Assembly: GCA_002007465.1 (NCBI GenBank)
Contig: LNAC01000036.1
Coordinates: 5,786,810 to 5,850,809, forward strand
Origin: Ailurus styani
Taxonomy: Eukaryota > Chordata > Mammalia > Carnivora > Ailuridae
Length of the DNA: 64,000 bases
Direction: 5' to 3'
The position numbers were made by a program, and so were the translations under genes. Within the stretch, counting starts at the first letter, position 1, and each line of letters starts with the position of its first letter. Below the pieces are notes generated by a model, which was not told where the DNA came from, did no database searches, and saw nothing but the letters and a program-made list of their open reading frames with translations. Positions 42,112 to 52,400 of this stretch are shown in pieces.

Positions 42112-42415
42112 TAATTTTGTGGAAGGGAAACATGCCTCAGAAAATCCTTCATAGGAAAAATTATAGTGTGTCCCTCCTGTGTGCTGCTTACATCCACCGA
42201 AGCTCATTTCAGGCTGTGGGCTATGCAGATGGTGACTCTAGATCATTTGGTAGAAGCTCTTATATCCGTAGGTCTTGTGCTTAGCAACAGCAAGGATGTG
42301 GGTTATGCTGTGTTGACATCAGCCTCCTAAAGCTGCAGCCTATGAGTCTCTTTGCTCTGCACATGAGTCTAGACAGATAGGAATCCCAAAGGGCGATGAG
42401 AAATTAGCTTGACCA

Positions 42416-42636
42416 AGGGCACCTGGGTGGCTCAGTCTGTTAAGCGTCTGCCTTGGGCTCAGGTCATGATCTCAGGGGTCTGGGATCAGGGGAGTCCTGC
42501 ATCCCATTGGGCTCCCTGCTCAGCAGGGAATCTGCTTCTCCCTTTCCTTCTGCCTCTCCACCTGTTTGTGCGCAGGCTCTCTCTCTCAAATAAATAAAAT
42601 TTAAAAAAAGAGAGAGAGAGAGAGAAAAGAAAAGAC
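42416..42636 (+). mobile_element. CAN-SINE, older form
   Basis: GGGCACCTGGGTGGCTCAG with TCTGTTAAGCGTC. The B-box region is altered by an insertion (GGGGTCTGGGATCAGGGGAG). GA-rich after the A-rich tail. Target duplication ATTAGCTTGACCA at 42403-42415 and ATTAGCTTCACCA at 42637-42649. Confidence 0.94.
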
Positions 42637-42839
42637 ATTAGCTTCACCAGACAAGTCACATGGAACCACAATCATAATGAAAACCTCAGTTTACCATTTC
42701 TTTTAGGGCCAAAATGAGGAAGGAAATAAAAGGAACCTGATTATCCCTTTATTTTTTTTTCTGGAAACAAAAACCACATTTATTTACCAATTAAGTGGAC
42801 CATTTAAAAAGTTAATTCAGGTCCCATCCCTCTTTTCCT

Positions 42840-43027
42840 TTTTTTTTTTCTTTTTAGATTTTATTTCTTTATTTGAAACAGAGAGAGAGCAGGAGCAGAG
42901 GCAGAGGGAAAGAGAGAAACAGGCTCCCCGCTGAGCAGGGAGCCCCACACGGGACTCCATCCCAGGACCCTGAGATCACAACCTGACCGAAGGCAGACAC
43001 TCAACCAACTCAGCCACCTAGGTGCCC
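42840..43027 (-). mobile_element. CAN-SINE, older form, reverse strand
   Basis: T-rich start, TTTTAGATTTTATTTCTTTA through CAGCCACCTAGGTGCCC. Flanks CCCATCCCTC before and CTCATCCCTCC after suggest the target duplication. Confidence 0.93.
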
Positions 43028-43319
43028 CTCATCCCTCCTGTTCTTGATGACTTTGCAGCAGTAGACGAAATAGGCAAAGGTCCCTGCCCTTGGGGATCTG
43101 GGTATTTTTGCTGGGGAAGCCGGTCAGCTGACTCCTCCCACAGCGCCTGATCCCACACCAGGGGAGAGACCCTGAAGGCCGCATGTCTACCCTTAGTGTC
43201 ATTGACAGAGGGGAAACCGAGGCACGTCTAGCGGAAAGATTTACCCTGGTCCTTTATCCTGATTCGGCCCCATTGAATTACAATTACCAACCAAATGGTG
43301 CTGACTTGCACCTTCCATC

Positions 43320-43640
43320 TGAACAGCCTGGATCGTTCCCTTGAAGAAAGATAACTCATTTCATTTATTTGGTTCCGTTGTTTTTTTTTCCTTGACCATC
43401 GATGTAGAAAGGGTCTCAGGAGATGACTGTGGTTTAGATCACCATCTCTCCACGAGAACATTCTGTTCTTCAGGGAGGTCTCCACTTTCCCCGGAGTTTT
43501 TCCTGGAGGGTAATTGGAAACTGTGCTTAACGTAGCATGGCTTTTCAAATTGAGTTGAAAAGTTCATCAAAATGTCATTAATCTGCTTTCCATAGCCTTT
43601 CTTGATTAAGTCAAACTTGTGTCTGACCAATTATTTATGA
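43320..43640. promoter_or_regulatory. Candidate conserved non-coding element
   Basis: Repeat-free: AACTCATTTCATTTATTTGG near 43350, AAATGTCATTAATCTGC near 43570 and CTTGATTAAGTCAAACTTG near 43600. Preceded by TGAATTACAATTACCAACC at 43274. Frames on both strands carry no domain. Confidence 0.35.
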
Positions 43641-43715
43641 AGCTGAGCTCTGGATGGAGTTTGGGCATCTGCGGTCAGACATCAGGTTGGAGAAGGGAAC
43701 GAGTGCTTCATACCT

Positions 43716-43733
43716 GGGCGGGGGGGGGGGGGG
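43716..43733 (+). repeat. Poly-G run
   Basis: GGGC then 14 G. Homopolymer length is likely unreliable. Confidence 0.9.
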
Positions 43734-44079
43734 CTCCGAGTCCTACTCAAATGACATCACCGCCTATCTCTAGCCAAAGGGACCCTGTGGTTCCCCCCTA
43801 CCACCACCCAGGTAACTCCTCACCCACAGACGGTGTTTTGCAGCTAAATGCAGCTGAACATCAGCTGTGCAGAAAGTGTGACGGGGTGTGGGGTACCAAA
43901 GAACAATCCCCTGTCAGGTCGGGGTGACTCTTTGGAAGAAACGCTCACATATTTCAAACCAGCGCTAACGCACATCTAACGTCGCTCAGGCCCACCTCTG
44001 GAAGTGAGCACCGAGAGAAGACCCTGGGCCTGACGTCCCAGCTCTGCCCTGCGGGGGGGTGAACACAGAAGTGAATCGA

Positions 44080-44285
44080 GGCCCTAACGATGACAATAAT
44101 CCCGGTGACGGCCACTCGTGCTCATGTCCGTACGCTGGACGCACAGTTCTTACAAGGCCTCGGTGAAAAGAGGACCATGATTAGCCTCTTTTCTCTGATA
44201 AAGAAACAGAGGCTCTGAGAGGTTAGTTAGTTCCTTGGCACAAGATCTCGGGATCGAGGTGGGAACCTGAGTGTTCTGGCACTTG
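44080..44285 (-). mobile_element. MIR SINE, reverse strand
   Basis: CGATGACAATAATCCCGGTG, TGATAAAGAAACAGAGGCTC, TGAGAGGTTAGTTAG and GATCGAGGTGGGAACC. Confidence 0.75.
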
Positions 44286-45783
44286 GTCGCCATGACCTTG
44301 TTCCGCACCCCCTCACCCCAGCCCAGAATCAGCTTCCTCAGGACAGAGAAGACATCTCTCAGCCCCAGTGCCCAGAGGACCCCAGGCTGCCGGAGTGTGC
44401 TGACATTTTTAATGACTGAGACGCCCATCACAAAACCAGCGGCAACGTCAGAGAGGACGCACCTTGCTAAGAGCCACAGGGCGAAGGAGAGTCACGGAAT
44501 GGGTGAAAACCAAAGGGCCAGCTCCAGGGAACAGCCAGGGAGTCTGAGAAGGGGCCAGAACTGCGGCCTCCCAGAGGGCTCCCTGACCCAGCTGTGTAGC
44601 TGACGGCATGCCCCCCGCACCCCCGGGGGCTCGGAGGGGAGCGAGGTGGCCTGTCCTGTGCAGGTGCCTTACGGGACTGTGGTTTCCCTGTTTGTCACGG
44701 GGGTGAGCATACAGCAGGTGGGACGCCGGCAACCTCGGCCAGCAAGCTCGGCACATGCCATTCTACAGTATGTGGGTCAAGTGTGCCTCTTTGAGGGAGA
44801 GAGAATGAGGCAGAACCCGTACTTCTAGAGTTTCCAAAGCCTGAGTGGTTCCTGCCGGGGCTCTGGGAAAGCTGCCACCAACACCTCGAGACTCAGCCAG
44901 ATCCTGTTTTATGAGTTTCTAGGTCCCCCAAAGACATCTTTATTAATGTCCGACTCCAGAGTGTGCTTTTCAGGGTCAAGTCTTTCATATATCTCTGATA
45001 GACTCTGCAGGGAGAGGAGGGGTACGTGGCCACACAGACTCCTGAGTTTCTCCGTGTCTGTTTTTTATGGTTTGAACTTCCTCCTTGTCTTCCTCTTGCC
45101 CTCTTCCTCCTCCTCCTCCTCCTTCTTCTCCATCCTCTTCCTCAATATTTTAAGTGTGTGCGAGATTTCATGGTATAAAGTGAAATGTATCACCCCAATA
45201 CATCAGCACCTTCCTTCCTGCCTGGGGGGCTGCTCCCTAACAAGGACCACCTTCCCTGAAGTCATTCTGGCTCTACTGGCTGTGCTTGGCTTTGTGAAGG
45301 TAAGAACCCCCCTTGGAACCACCTTAAGCATAAATGGAAATTTACTTAGGGCTCGTACAAGCAAGAAGTCCCGGGTAGCACGAGATCCAGGCTGGGCCTC
45401 TCATCAAACAATGTTAACACAATCTGGTCTCTCTCTTCAGGCACACTCCATCCTTAATTTGTGTCATGGCTTCCAGCCTCCCTGGCTTATGTGTTTGTTT
45501 CTCCATCCACATCCGTTCTCCCAACAGTTGGGTCCTGTCATGGGTTCAAGTTCAGTCATACTCCTATCTCTGGACCAAAGGGTCAGAGGATGGGGTTTGC
45601 TAATTGGCTTCCACCTGGGTTTCCTCTCACCCTGGCATTTAGAAATGGAATGGCTCTTCCCAAACCACTGGAGCAAGGGGGTGAGGGGAGGGGGACCTCA
45701 GAAGAGATACAGATTATTGTTTTCAAAAGAAAGTGAATCCTTAACCCAGAGTAAGCGCACTCACAGCCTTCATTATGTTTGAT
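44286..45783. other. Unassigned sequence with (TCC)n
   Basis: A (TCC)n-type CT-rich tract lies at 45080-45142. It sits in the longest frame of the window (44946-45782 plus, 278 codons), whose Ser/Leu run comes from that tract and which has no recognisable domain. 45335-45620 resembles a diverged mammalian interspersed repeat. No gene is supported. Confidence 0.4.
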
Positions 45784-46003
45784 CAGTGCGACTCAACCAG
45801 GGACAGTTTTTTTCCCCAGGGGATGTTTGGCAATGTCCGAAGACATTTTTGGTGGTCACGCCTTCGGACGGATTGCTACTGACATTTAATGGGTAGAGGT
45901 CAGGAAGCCTACTGAACATTATTCTACAGTGCAAGGAATAGCCTGTCTAACAGAGGATTATCTGGCCCCAATTATCAATAGTGCTGAGGGTGAGAAATCC
46001 TAC
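45784..46003. mobile_element. hAT-type MITE
   Basis: CAGTGCGACTCAACCAGGGA at the left end, GGGGATGTTTGGCAATGTCC, AATGGGTAGAGGTCAGGAAG and GAGGATTATCTGGCCCC, then CAATAGTGCTGAGGGTGAGA at the right. A well-known mammalian CAGTGGTTCTCAACC-type element, full length. Confidence 0.85.
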
Positions 46004-46081
46004 ATTTGACCCTCATGATATCGCTGTGAGGAAGGTAGGGCTGGAGAGATTCCTTATTCATGTCCTTATCTGACATTGCTC

Positions 46082-46560
46082 ACACGGGTTGTATTAACCA
46101 GGGAGGTATTTGGCTCCAAGAAACAGAAAATCCAAACCATCAGTGCTTTAACTAAACAGACATTTCTTTTTCTCAAATAATCAGAAATCCAGGGACTGGC
46201 AGTCGCTGACGTTTCTGTGCTCAGTGAAGGCACCAGAAACCTCGGCCCTACTTCTCTTTCCTGTGATCCCTCCTAGGCCGGCTTTTATCTTTATGCCTGT
46301 CAACATATGGTTGTTAGCAGGTTTCTGCAGGTCTCCAAATCATGTCCACTCAAAACAGGAAGAATGGAGCAAAACCGAGGAACCAGGCACCTCTGTACCT
46401 TTTACCAGATAACCAAAAACTCGCCCTGCTCCATCTTGTCCTCATCAGACTTCTGCTTACACCTGATTGGTCAGAGCTTTGTCACATGACCACATCTGGC
46501 TGCAAAGGACATCCGGGTAGGGGTGGGGGAGGAGGAATCAGCTTTCCAACTGCCTAAAGG
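46082..46560. mobile_element. Mammalian interspersed repeat, family not named
   Basis: GGTTGTATTAACCAGGGAGG, CTTCTGCTTACACCTGATTG, GTCAGAGCTTTGTCACATG and CATCTGGCTGCAAAGGAC recall a widespread old mammalian repeat, probably LTR or DNA class. Class uncertain. Confidence 0.4.
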
Positions 46561-47084
46561 TTGAGGGGGTGGCCAAGTAGAAGGGGTAGGGAATGAGCAC
46601 AGAATTAGGGTCCACACAATGGCACCCCCTGCGGGGGCTGAGGGCTCCCTCAAGATCACACGCTAGCCAGTTAGTCAAGGACCCAGGTGTCCTGATACGT
46701 AGCTCTGATCTAACTTTACGAGACTATGTCAGTCTTCTTATAATGACCCCGTTCCCCGAAGGACTGAGTTCACTGACAAACCCAGAGAAAGAACTGGCTT
46801 TTTAGAAATCCCACCTGTTCCATGTAGTTGACTAGAAATTGTATTTGTATCCCCACTGCCTTTTTAACCAGAAATCATGGGGCTCTTTATAACTGCAGTA
46901 ATACTCAAAGTAATAATAGCAATAACTCAATCCCAATAGTCCTGTGAAATAGCTATGTGTCTTGGATCTCAGAGAGAAGAAGCTCGAAATAATCAGAGTG
47001 TAAAATCCCAAACAAATTGCCTACCTGGAAACTCTCTGGTGGAAATGATAGATCAAGACAAACAGGTGTCCTTAAAGATCAGTA
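46561..47084. other. Unassigned sequence
   Basis: No repeat or exon recognised. The 46900-47080 part is AT-rich. Confidence 0.4.
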
Positions 47085-47345
47085 TTTTTTGGTTGCAGCC
47101 CATTAGTGGATGGCAAATTCAATTTAGTGGGCCCATGACTGGCATTAAAAAAATATGGAACAGAATACTATAGAAAAAAAAAGTAGCAGCATGCATTGCA
47201 CATAGAAAGGTCAGTATGACTGTGTAACTTCTGTTTCAGTGTGTTTGTGTGTGTGTGGGTGGGTGGGTGGGTGCATACCAAGCTGCCATGTAAAATGTAT
47301 TTCTTAATGTGTAGGCCACAGTCAACAAGTTTGAAAAACACTATG
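47085..47345. mobile_element. Possible DNA-transposon remnant
   Basis: GGTTGCAGCCCATTAGTGGA, AATTCAATTTAGTGGGCCCA and TAGGCCACAGTCAACAAG, then TTTGAAAAACACTATGG, follow a known pattern of non-autonomous mammalian DNA elements. Family not certain. Confidence 0.4.
47239..47273. repeat. (GT)n(GGGT)n simple repeat
   Basis: GTGTGT run followed by GGGTGGGTGGGTGGGT. Confidence 0.92.
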
Positions 47346-47399
47346 GAACTCTTTGTCCCAAAATGAACGAGCACATACAAGTGGAGGGGGAAACCCCTG

Positions 47400-47810
47400 T
47401 TAATGCAGGCCGGGCTGGAGCTCCATCGACACAGGCCACTAATGAATCGTCCTTCTGCTTCCTAATTATCTTGAAAGCCTGATTGAAGGGGGCTTTGCAC
47501 AAATCTCAATAACCCTACTGCCGCTCTCCGTCTCTTTGGGCTGAGTGGCCAGTCATCCCTGGCACCTCTGTGAGCCAGCTCTGGTTAATTAGAGCTGCTG
47601 CTCTCAGAGACAGGCCTCGTTTGGGGTTAGAATTCCCCAGGGTCTGTCCTCTGCAGCAGCTCAGATTGGGGGCCTGGAATATTCAATTGCTTGCCTCTGA
47701 GTGGTGATGAGCTTGTCAAAATGTGAAGGAGAGAGACAACTGGTGATCTTAATACCTTCCCCTTTAAAATTGGCATTTCTGGGCTTGGGGTTCAATATTT
47801 GACCCTCTCT
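47400..47810. promoter_or_regulatory. Candidate conserved non-coding element
   Basis: Repeat-free, with CACTAATGAATCGTCC, CTTCCTAATTATCTTGAAAG, AGCTCTGGTTAATTAGAGCT (a 6-bp inverted repeat flanking a TTAATT core, 47577-47596) and GAATATTCAATTGC. Strong enhancer-like look, not tested. Confidence 0.42.
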
Positions 47811-47852
47811 GCTTCTGGTTCTATAGGTTTACATTAAAAGTAAGCAAATTTA

Positions 47853-48004
47853 GGGGCGCCTTGGTGGCACAGTTAAGCTTCTGTATTCAGTTCAGCATGA
47901 TCTCAGGGTCCTGGGATCGAGCCCTCCATCAGGCTCCCTGCTCAGCTGGGAGTCTGCTTCTCCCTGTTACTGCCCTTTCTTCCACTCCTACTTTCTCTCT
48001 CAAA

Positions 48005-48039
<35 letters not shown>

Positions 48040-48054
48040 ATAGTGTGTTTTTTT
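47853..48054 (+). mobile_element. CAN-SINE with internal deletion and long (AAAT)n tail
   Basis: GGGGCGCCTTGGTGGCACAG, then TTAAGCTTCTGTATTCAGTTC, lacking part of the region before CATGATCTC. (AAAT)n tail 48003-48041. Target duplication AAAAGTAAGCAAATTTA at about 47836-47852 and AAAAGTAAGCAAATGTA at about 48055-48071. Confidence 0.95.
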
Positions 48055-48071
48055 AAAAGTAAGCAAATGTA

Positions 48072-48563
48072 AAATAGCCTGTCTACCAGCATTTTCTTGT
48101 TTGCTTTGAGAGGTGCCTCTTGGTCTTCATCCAGACATGATCTTGCTTCCCTTCAACATCCTTAATGCAGGACAGGGAGGGAAGGAAGAAAGCAAGCAGG
48201 GAAGATGCCCTTGGGAAAATTCCAGCAATCACCCTCCCCAGTGTCCCTGGGTACCCCATAGGAGGAACCAAAACCTTCAGACTTTGATTCAGATGTTTTA
48301 AGACCAGTGACCCCTATCTCATATGGTTCTTGCACCCATAGAAAAGTAGCAAGAGCAACCATCTAAACTTCTCTGCCCAGAATACCATAGATCTCTCTTA
48401 AATACCATCATTACTCCAGGCCAAGGGAAAGCTAGAAAATACGCACTTTGAGCTTTGTTTAAGATCAGCAAACCACAAGAATCCTATGCTATTCTGTGAC
48501 CTTAAATAGCATAATTAAAGTCTACACACTAAAACTCAGATGTAGTAAGAAACATCACTTTCT
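48072..48563. other. Unassigned sequence
   Basis: No repeat or exon recognised. Confidence 0.4.
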
Positions 48564-49370
48564 TCATTTTCCATAATGGACCTCATCTCTCCCTAGGGTC
48601 CCATTCTCATTGATTGCAGTGTCCTCAGGTTTAAGATCGTCTCTTCTGGGTAAATATGAAATCCATTTCAAAGTTTCTGACAGAGCTGTTTCTTCACTTT
48701 CCAGTAATTTCTCCCTTGCCATGTCTAATATGGTGCTTGGGTGCAGAAGCTTACATGGTTCCATGGCAGTCAAGAGAAAGGGGGTAACAACCCTTAGGTT
48801 ATTCTCTGGGGCCTCTTTGAGGAGTCCAACAGCCCGTTGCATGGCAACCTGGCACCTTATATTGGCATCTGAAGGTGTGGCCCATTCCTTCTGATCTTTG
48901 GGACATCAGGCTTGAACCCAAAGAAGTTGGGTTGGCCTCTGCCATGGCCTCTAGTTATAAAGTCTGCTTTCTGCAGCTGCCTCGTCTTAATCCTGTCTCT
49001 CTCTCCTGGCGCAACTACTGCCCATGATTTCTCTATCCCTTCAGTATGTCATATGGATGTCATTCTGGATACCCGACATGTCTTGTTCTGGCTATAGACA
49101 AGCAGGAGCTCTACTTCATGCCTCTCCACCTTGACAATGTCCTCGGACCATTCTGCTCTAGGTTGGGCATGACGTCATGCTGTGCTGTGTCGAGCCCAAG
49201 TAACTGAAGAGACATTCGTGCTTCCTGTCAGATGGGCACCCCTTTGACATCATGAGCCCCATTCTCTGTAGGCTATGTGTATATAAAGCTCTATGTTCAG
49301 AGGTCCAGACCTTCAGACATGACTTATAAAGGGAAGTTCTGAATATCTCTTTTTTCCCCAACAAGGATAA
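48564..49370 (-). pseudogene. Possible degraded coding-derived remnant, source unknown
   Basis: A minus-strand frame opens near 48920 and runs to 48564 (92 codons from the first ATG at 48842), with protein-like composition: AVGLLKEAPENN, LLHPSTILDMAREKLLESEE, SETLKWISYLPRRDDLKPED. Upstream of about 48920 the open reading moves to a second frame (QLQKADFITRGHGRGQPNFF), and further upstream to a third. That pattern is what frameshifted decay of one ancestral frame gives. I do not recognise the protein. There is no poly-A at the 3' side and no target duplication. A gene retrocopy, a retroelement pol-like remnant, or chance all remain possible. Confidence 0.3.
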
Positions 49371-49609
49371 TTATTTCTACACTCAAAAGAGTCTACTTTG
49401 AGACACATTGTTCATCAGTGATCTCTATCTTTTTCTTCCCCTGAAACAATATGTTCGGAGATGGAAGAAACCACAGGAAAACTAACAAGTAGCAAGTTTA
49501 ACTTCTAAAAATATTTTTCATCTCATAGCCGAGTAATAGTGCGTTGGGCTCATCTTACCAGTGTCTCTACATCTGCTTATGTTTTTCCATAATAAATGGT
49601 TAAAAACCT
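49371..49609. other. Unassigned sequence
   Basis: AT-rich, no repeat recognised. Confidence 0.35.
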
Positions 49610-49806
49610 GGGGCACCTGAGTGGCTCAGTCAGTTAAGCATCTGCCTTCAGCTCAGGCCATGATCTCCGGGTCCTGAGATCGAGCCCAAAGTCGGGCTCC
49701 ATGTTCAACGAGGAGTCTGCTTGGAGAGTCTCTCTCATGCCCTCTCCCACTGTCCCTCCTCCCCCTAAATAAATAAATAGATAAAATATTTTTTTTAAAA
49801 AATTAA
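49610..49806 (+). mobile_element. CAN-SINE, older form
   Basis: GGGGCACCTGAGTGGCTCAG, TCAGTTAAGCATC, B-box region GAGATCGAGCCC, AAATAAATAAATAGATAAAA tail. Approximate target duplication GGTTAAAAACC before and AGTTAAAAATC after. Confidence 0.94.
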
Positions 49807-50160
49807 GAGTTAAAAATCATCCTGAGAGAAGTAATCCATTGTCAGGCTGAAAGCTCAGAACCCAGCGACTGCGGGAATCCGCAGCTGAAGTCGGGGCTGG
49901 AAGTCGTCATAGCTCTGTTCTATGCCACTGGCGGCTCCTGCTTCATTAAAATAACCGGGGAAGCCCCTAATTTAGCCAGATTTAATTTTCAACTTTTATA
50001 ATTCATTTAAAATTTGATCAAGGAGTTAATTTATGACAAGGGCAAGGGGTGCCTTGCCAGCTCATCTGGTGGGCGAAGGCATTATAACTTAATTTATGGT
50101 TAAGGCAGCTTGTTATAATTGAGTGCAAAAAGGTGGTTTCTCGTCTGGAGTTTGGAGTCC
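49807..50160. promoter_or_regulatory. Candidate conserved non-coding element
   Basis: Repeat-free AT-rich core: CCCTAATTTAGCCAGATTTA, TTATAATTCATTTAAAATTT, GGAGTTAATTTATGACAAGG, CATTATAACTTAATTTATGG and CTTGTTATAATTGAGTGC. Many TTATAA and TTAAT cores. Among the better enhancer candidates. Confidence 0.45.
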
Positions 50161-50194
50161 TGTACTGAGTGGCGAGAGAAGTGGGGGTCCTACG

Positions 50195-50208
50195 CTCTCA
50201 CGTGAGAG
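50195..50208. promoter_or_regulatory. Perfect palindrome around an E-box
   Basis: CTCTCACGTGAGAG, with CACGTG at its centre, the class of site bound by MYC/USF-type bHLH-ZIP factors. It lies 35 bp after a candidate conserved element. Function is inference. Confidence 0.4.
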
Positions 50209-50534
50209 GCGGGGACGCGGGTGTCAGTGCACACTGATGCAGAATATCGGAGGAGCAGATGTTCTGACCAAACGCCATTGATCAAAAGCCTGTCAAGGAG
50301 GTAAGCAAAGCCATTATGGCAGCCCCACACCCAGGACGCTCTGGGCTTCTCCCGTGGCCCTTGGGGATGGGAACATCCTCTGGAGCAGGACAGGAGAATG
50401 TGGCCCGCATGTCTGTCATGTGAGGCACGTGACTTCCTCCACAAGATGTAACTCGAGAAAACTCTGAGGTGCTCCCAACAAGGCTGGGAGGTGCAAAGGG
50501 CTTGGAATTTGTTCAATAGCTCAGGACATAGCAG

Positions 50535-50720
50535 GTGTGTGTGTGTGTGTGTGTGTGTGTAAATGTATGTATGCAACACTATGAACGTGTGTGGTTGTTT
50601 GGATCTGAAAGACTGTGAGTATATTTGGGCATGTATGTGCAGACGCGTATACATCTGTGCACACACGTGTGTGAATGTGGGAGACATGTGCGTAAATCTG
50701 GATGTGTGTCCTATCTGTGA
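50535..50720. repeat. (TG)n and degenerate TG-rich block
   Basis: (TG)13 at 50535-50560, then 160 bp of interrupted TGTG/TGCGTA units. Confidence 0.92.
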
Positions 50721-51089
50721 ATGTGGACGAACCCAGGGCAGAGTAAGACTGCCAGTGCCCACCGGTGCACAGACTGTGAACAGACACCTGTTCTGTGTCC
50801 CGAAGCTTCCATCCAAGTCCCAAGGCCAGTTGTCCATGCATCAGACTCCCAGGAGAACAGGGGGCTTGGCTTAGGCTTTTGCACGTTCAGGAAGCCAGTG
50901 ACATTGGCCTCCTGGTCTCTGCCACCTTCCATCTCTGACCGCCACCCACCCCCAAGAGGCACCAGGACCCTTCTCAGGGTCTTTGGGCTGCTTGTCTGAT
51001 TAGCGCACCGATCACTTATAATGTATCCGACCGACTCCGGGCAGTCTTGTTCTATCATTAAATATAAAGGATAAGTTCGGTGCAGTGGG

Positions 51090-51295
51090 TACCTATTCCA
51101 TACCCAGAGCTCCACAAACAGTATCTCATTTAGTTCCCAAATGTCCCATGAGCCAGGAGTAATGAATCCCTGTTTAGCAAAGAGGCAGATGAAGTCCGGA
51201 GAGGTGCAATGCATTTCTCTAAGGCACACAGCTAGCAGGTGGCCATATGGGCGTTTGGACTCATAACTGCCAAACTCCGGGGTCCTGTCACAACA
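51090..51295 (-). mobile_element. MIR SINE, reverse strand
   Basis: ACAGTATCTCATTTAGTTCC, GAGGCAGATGAAGTCCGGAG, AAGGCACACAGCTAGCAGGT and AACTCCGGGGTCCTG. Confidence 0.8.
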
Positions 51296-51664
51296 TGGGG
51301 TCTTAGTGATTTCGTGGGAGTCCGTGGCTCCAGGCCCACCCAAAACTCCCCGGGTTCAGCTGACCATCCGAGGCCTGAGGTCCGCCACCCAGAGCAACTT
51401 TCTTGCTGTTTTCTCAGCATGACTTCTGCCCAGACAGGATGCAGATGAAAGGCTCAGAGGGTCCCTGTGCACAGGTTAGCAGAAAGTGCCCCATTAGCTG
51501 CAGGCTGCAAGGGACAAGGCTTGTGAACCGCACAGGGCTGCTTTCCAGTCCCATGTCACCCTCCACAGGAGTCCCTGTGCAGTGACCTCCCACACACTCA
51601 GTGTGGCAACCCTGACCTCTGCTCGCAAAGCACCCAGCTCCCGACAGACCTTGTACCCTGCCCC
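51296..51664. other. Unassigned sequence
   Basis: GC-rich with overlapping frames on both strands (51232-51827). No repeat or domain recognised. C-run at 51661. Confidence 0.4.
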
Positions 51665-51870
51665 CCCCCCAACCACCCACAGAGCCTCTAAGGTCCAGCT
51701 CAGATGCAGTTTCCTCTGGCAAGTCTGAGGCTGCGCGCTGCTTCTCAGCACCTGCCTTCTCTCCCCACTGTTCATACATCTCTCCGATCAGGGACAAATT
51801 TCCACTTCGCGTAAGAGCTGTTTGCAAGCGAATCTTGGGTCCCTACTGGACTCATTCACCTTTGTACCCA
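51665..51870 (+). mobile_element. L2 LINE 3' portion
   Basis: CTCTAAGGTCCAGCTCAGAT, GCAGTTTCCTCTGGCAAGTC and CATTCACCTTTGTACCCACC follow the L2 3' series (caaggcccagctcaaatgcc). Confidence 0.65.
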
Positions 51871-51884
51871 CCACCGTTAGTCTT

Positions 51885-52080
51885 TATTAGCTTTCTTCGA
51901 ATTTCGCACTTACAGCAGTCCTAAGAGTAGGTACCATTGCCATCCGCATTTTACAGATGAGAAAACCGAGGCACAGAGAGGTTTAGTCACAAATCCAAGA
52001 TTACACAGCTACTGAAAGACAGAGCTGAGACTCAGACTGAGGTATCTCTCTGGTCCCAAAGTGGCTGCATTTCACCACTA
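51885..52080 (-). mobile_element. MIR SINE, reverse strand
   Basis: CCGCATTTTACAGATGAGAA, AACCGAGGCACAGAGAGGTT and AAGATTACACAGCTACTG. Well preserved. Confidence 0.9.
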
Positions 52081-52368
52081 CTGAGTATATTCTCAGGAAT
52101 GTGTTGAGTGACTATTTTTCTGAGGATGTTTATATTTTAAAAGAGGACCAAGTAGAGAGAACCGTGCTTAACCCAAAAGAAGGACTCTAATGGTGAAATT
52201 CCGGGCCCTGGGGCTTGAGTTGGGGGCAGACAATGTGGGCCAGAGGGGATAGATTTTAGCCATTTAATGGTATTTAATGTAGCTATGGTTTTTACAGCCT
52301 TGTGCACTTGCCTCGGCTGTCCCTGGCCCGTCTCCCCCTGGGGGCTGGTGGGGGTGGGGGATAGAGGG

Positions 52369-52400
52369 TATATTAAATAAATATATTAAATAAATATATT
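52369..52400. repeat. 13-bp AT tandem repeat
   Basis: TATATTAAATAAA twice plus TATATT, directly after a G-rich stretch. Confidence 0.9.

Larger units (their letters stand above)
50161..51089. other. Unassigned sequence with TG-rich block
   Basis: Includes a 14-bp palindrome at 50195-50208 and a (TG)n block. A 215-codon minus-strand frame (50190-50837) runs through the TG block, which writes HTHTHT in translation, and is rejected as a gene. Confidence 0.4.

Noticed and set aside
44946..45782. 278-codon plus-strand open frame, longest in the window
   Set aside because: It contains a Ser run encoded by the (TCC)n tract and no recognisable domain. A second frame and a minus frame overlap it, and part resembles an old interspersed repeat.
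50190..50837. 215-codon minus-strand open frame
   Set aside because: It passes through the (TG)n block and reads HTHTHT. No recognisable protein family.
50711..51343. 210-codon minus-strand open frame
   Set aside because: It overlaps the previous frame and a reverse-strand MIR at 51090-51295. Chance frame.
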